From the NCBI RefSeq assembly GCF_042661605.1, contig NZ_JBHSWJ010000002.1, forward strand, positions 186,001 through 250,000: a stretch of DNA of 64,000 nucleotides, given 5' to 3'. A model generated the notes under the pieces. That model was not told where the DNA came from. It saw only the letters and a program-made list of their open reading frames with translations, and ran no database searches. The position numbers and the translations under genes are program-made. Origin of the DNA: Branchiibius cervicis (lineage in GTDB: Bacteria > Actinomycetota > Actinomycetes > Actinomycetales > Dermatophilaceae). Position 1 is the stretch's first letter. The number at the start of each line of letters is the position of its first letter. Of the stretch, positions 62,533-64,000 are shown piece after piece.

Positions 62533-64000
62533 TGGCTTGGCGCGCCGTACGTCGATGGGCGGGTCTGCTGGTTGCCGTGTGCGTCGGGCTGGTGCTGTGC
62601 CTGCCCGGCACGGCCCGGGCAGCGGACACCCCGCCCCAGCCGCCCACCTGGAGCGGCAAGGTCGCTCCGCTGAACACTCCGTGGACCACCCAGGTCACCC
62701 CGGACAACGCCCTGCCGGATTACCCGCGGCCGCAGTTGGCCCGGCCCTCCGTTGCGGCGCCGGAGTGGACCAACCTCAACGGGCTGTGGCAGTACCAGCC
62801 GACCGACGGCTACAGCTCGCTGCCGTTCGGTAAGAACCTGAAGCAACAGATCCTCGTGCCCTACCCGACGGAATCAGCACTGTCGGGGATCCAGGCGCAC
62901 TCCGACTTCATGGTCTACCGGCGCTCGGTCACCGTGCCTGCCGCTTACACGGCCGGTGGCCGCCACGTCCGGTTGAACTTCGGGGCGGTCAGCTACGAGG
63001 CGACGGTGTACGTGAACAAGAAGTTGGTCGCCCACCACACCGGCGGGTACACCGCGTTCAGTGCCGACATCACCAGCGCCCTGAAGAAGAACGGCGCCAA
63101 CGAGATTCTCGTGGCGGTCCACGCGCCCGTCGACGGCGCGGACATCCCGGTGGGTAAGCAGAGCCTCAAGCCCGGCGGCATCTTCTACACGGCCTCGTCC
63201 GGGATCTGGCAGACGGTGTGGATGGAGCCGGTGCAACCGGCCAGCATCGCGTCGGTCGTCGCCACGGCGCGAACCAACTTGAAGGCGTTCGACGTCAAAG
63301 CGACCTTCAACGGCTCGGTGGCCAACGCAACACTCAAGGTCACGGCCTTCGCGGACGGCAAGGCGGTCGCGTCCTCCTCCGGCAGTGCGACCGGCACGTT
63401 CCGGCTGAATCTGCCCAAGCCGCGGCGCTGGTCGCCTACCGACCCGTTCCTCTACACCTTCAAGGTCTCACTCACCAAGAACGGGCGTACTGACACGGTG
63501 GAGTCCTACGCCGGGCTGCGGACCATCGCGGTCAAGAACGTGGACGGCAAACAACGCATCGTGCTCAACGGCAAACCCACCTTCCTGCTGGGCACCCTTG
63601 ACCAGGGCTTCTGGCCGGACGGCATCTACACCGCACCGACCGACGACGCGCTCAAGTTCGACATCCAGAAGACCAAGGATCTGGGCTTCAACACCATCCG
63701 CAAGCACATCAAGATCGAGCCGGCCCGCTGGTATTACTGGGCCGACAAGCTCGGGCTGATGGTCTGGCAGGACGCGCCGTCGCTGCCGGCGGGCAATGGC
63801 AGCGGCGACAATGCCAGCGCCCAGGCCGACTTCCGCTCGGAAGTCTCGGCGATGGTCAACCAGCTCAAGGGCGAGACCTCGATCATCGGGTGGATCCCGT
63901 TCAACGAGGGCTGGGGTCAGTGGAGCATCCAGGCGGCCGCCGATGTGACCGCCCAGATCAAGGCGATCGATCCGACCCGCCTGGTCAACTCGCGCAGCGG
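62532..64000 (+). CDS. Secreted glycoside hydrolase family 2 protein, 3' end beyond window
   Basis: 489 residues visible, continuing past the right edge. A Sec signal peptide (MAWRAVRRWAGLLVAVCVGL, then VLCLPGTARA-AD) indicates export. The sugar-binding jelly-roll follows (WTNLNGLWQYQP, FMVYRRSVTVP, VSYEATVYVNKKLVAHHTGG), then an immunoglobulin-like domain, and the TIM barrel starts at LNGKPTFLLGTLDQGFWPDG. The conserved Asn-Glu pair in GWIPFNEGWGQW includes the catalytic acid/base. Beta-galactosidase, glucuronidase or mannosidase activity cannot be told apart. Probably LacI-controlled. Confidence 0.93.
   Translation, partial: MAWRAVRRWAGLLVAVCVGLVLCLPGTARAADTPPQPPTWSGKVAPLNTPWTTQVTPDNALPDYPRPQLARPSVAAPEWTNLNGLWQYQPTDGYSSLPFGKNLKQQILVPYPTESALSGIQAHSDFMVYRRSVTVPAAYTAGGRHVRLNFGAVSYEATVYVNKKLVAHHTGGYTAFSADITSALKKNGANEILVAVHAPVDGADIPVGKQSLKPGGIFYTASSGIWQTVWMEPVQPASIASVVATARTNLKAFDVKATFNGSVANATLKVTAFADGKAVASSSGSATGTFRLNLPKPRRWSPTDPFLYTFKVSLTKNGRTDTVESYAGLRTIAVKNVDGKQRIVLNGKPTFLLGTLDQGFWPDGIYTAPTDDALKFDIQKTKDLGFNTIRKHIKIEPARWYYWADKLGLMVWQDAPSLPAGNGSGDNASAQADFRSEVSAMVNQLKGETSIIGWIPFNEGWGQWSIQAAADVTAQIKAIDPTRLVNSRS

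Overview
The window comes from a high-GC actinobacterium. The GC-rich codon use, many GTG starts, four-base gene overlaps, F420/LLM-type oxidoreductases, LytR_C proteins and the order tRNA-Ser / SRP RNA / dnaX / recR / aspartokinase / asd all fit Micrococcales (Dermacoccaceae or Intrasporangiaceae-like). I cannot name the species from sequence alone.

Left third (1-19,100): an almost complete purine and ureide catabolic region. Guanine deaminase and XdhABC make xanthine and urate. Uricase, HIU hydrolase and OHCU decarboxylase make S-allantoin. A racemase, allantoinase and allantoicase take it to ureidoglycolate. Transport is covered by a partial NCS2 permease, an NCS1 permease, and an NCS2 permease fused to an OHCU-decarboxylase-like domain whose catalytic His position is Tyr. 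Two regulators (XRE-cupin and IclR) sit at divergent promoters with matching palindromes. Two short RNA-like leaders with a covarying stem precede the fused permease and the xdh operon and look like purine-type (possibly xanthine/NMT1-class) riboswitches. No ureidoglycolate-cleaving enzyme or urease is seen. An uncharacterised DUF6986 aldolase-like enzyme heads the allantoinase operon.

Middle (19,100-43,400): transporters (BASS, ABC, LysE, MFS), a two-component system, a MarR regulator with a divergent small gene, then a low-GC segment flanked by repeats derived from the 3' end of a tRNA-Ser(CGA) gene, which looks like a remnant of a tRNA-targeted island. After it come LytR_C proteins, a HerA-like ATPase, tRNA-Ser(GGA), SRP RNA, dnaX, an acyltransferase, recR, lysC, asd and an acyl-CoA dehydrogenase.

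Right third (43,400-64,000): a nine-gene, translationally coupled glycan cluster (DUF2332, FkbM methyltransferase, WcbI-like protein, six glycosyltransferases) with no flippase or polymerase; a run of single genes (LLM oxidoreductase, SRPBCC, PPOX-like, 2'-5' RNA ligase-like, CDF transporter, a photolyase-family protein lacking the usual Fe-S cysteines, a DUF6177/EccC-like protein, Fpg/Nei glycosylase); and a LacI-regulated locus with an ADP-ribosylglycohydrolase and a secreted GH2 glycosidase cut by the right edge.

Three interspersed repeat families are present: a 20-base box always spaced 52 bp, a palindromic element seen twice, and the tRNA-Ser-linked repeat. Six genes are each broken by what looks like a single missing base in a G/C homopolymer, and a seventh may be. 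The uniform pattern points to sequencing or assembly error rather than real decay.
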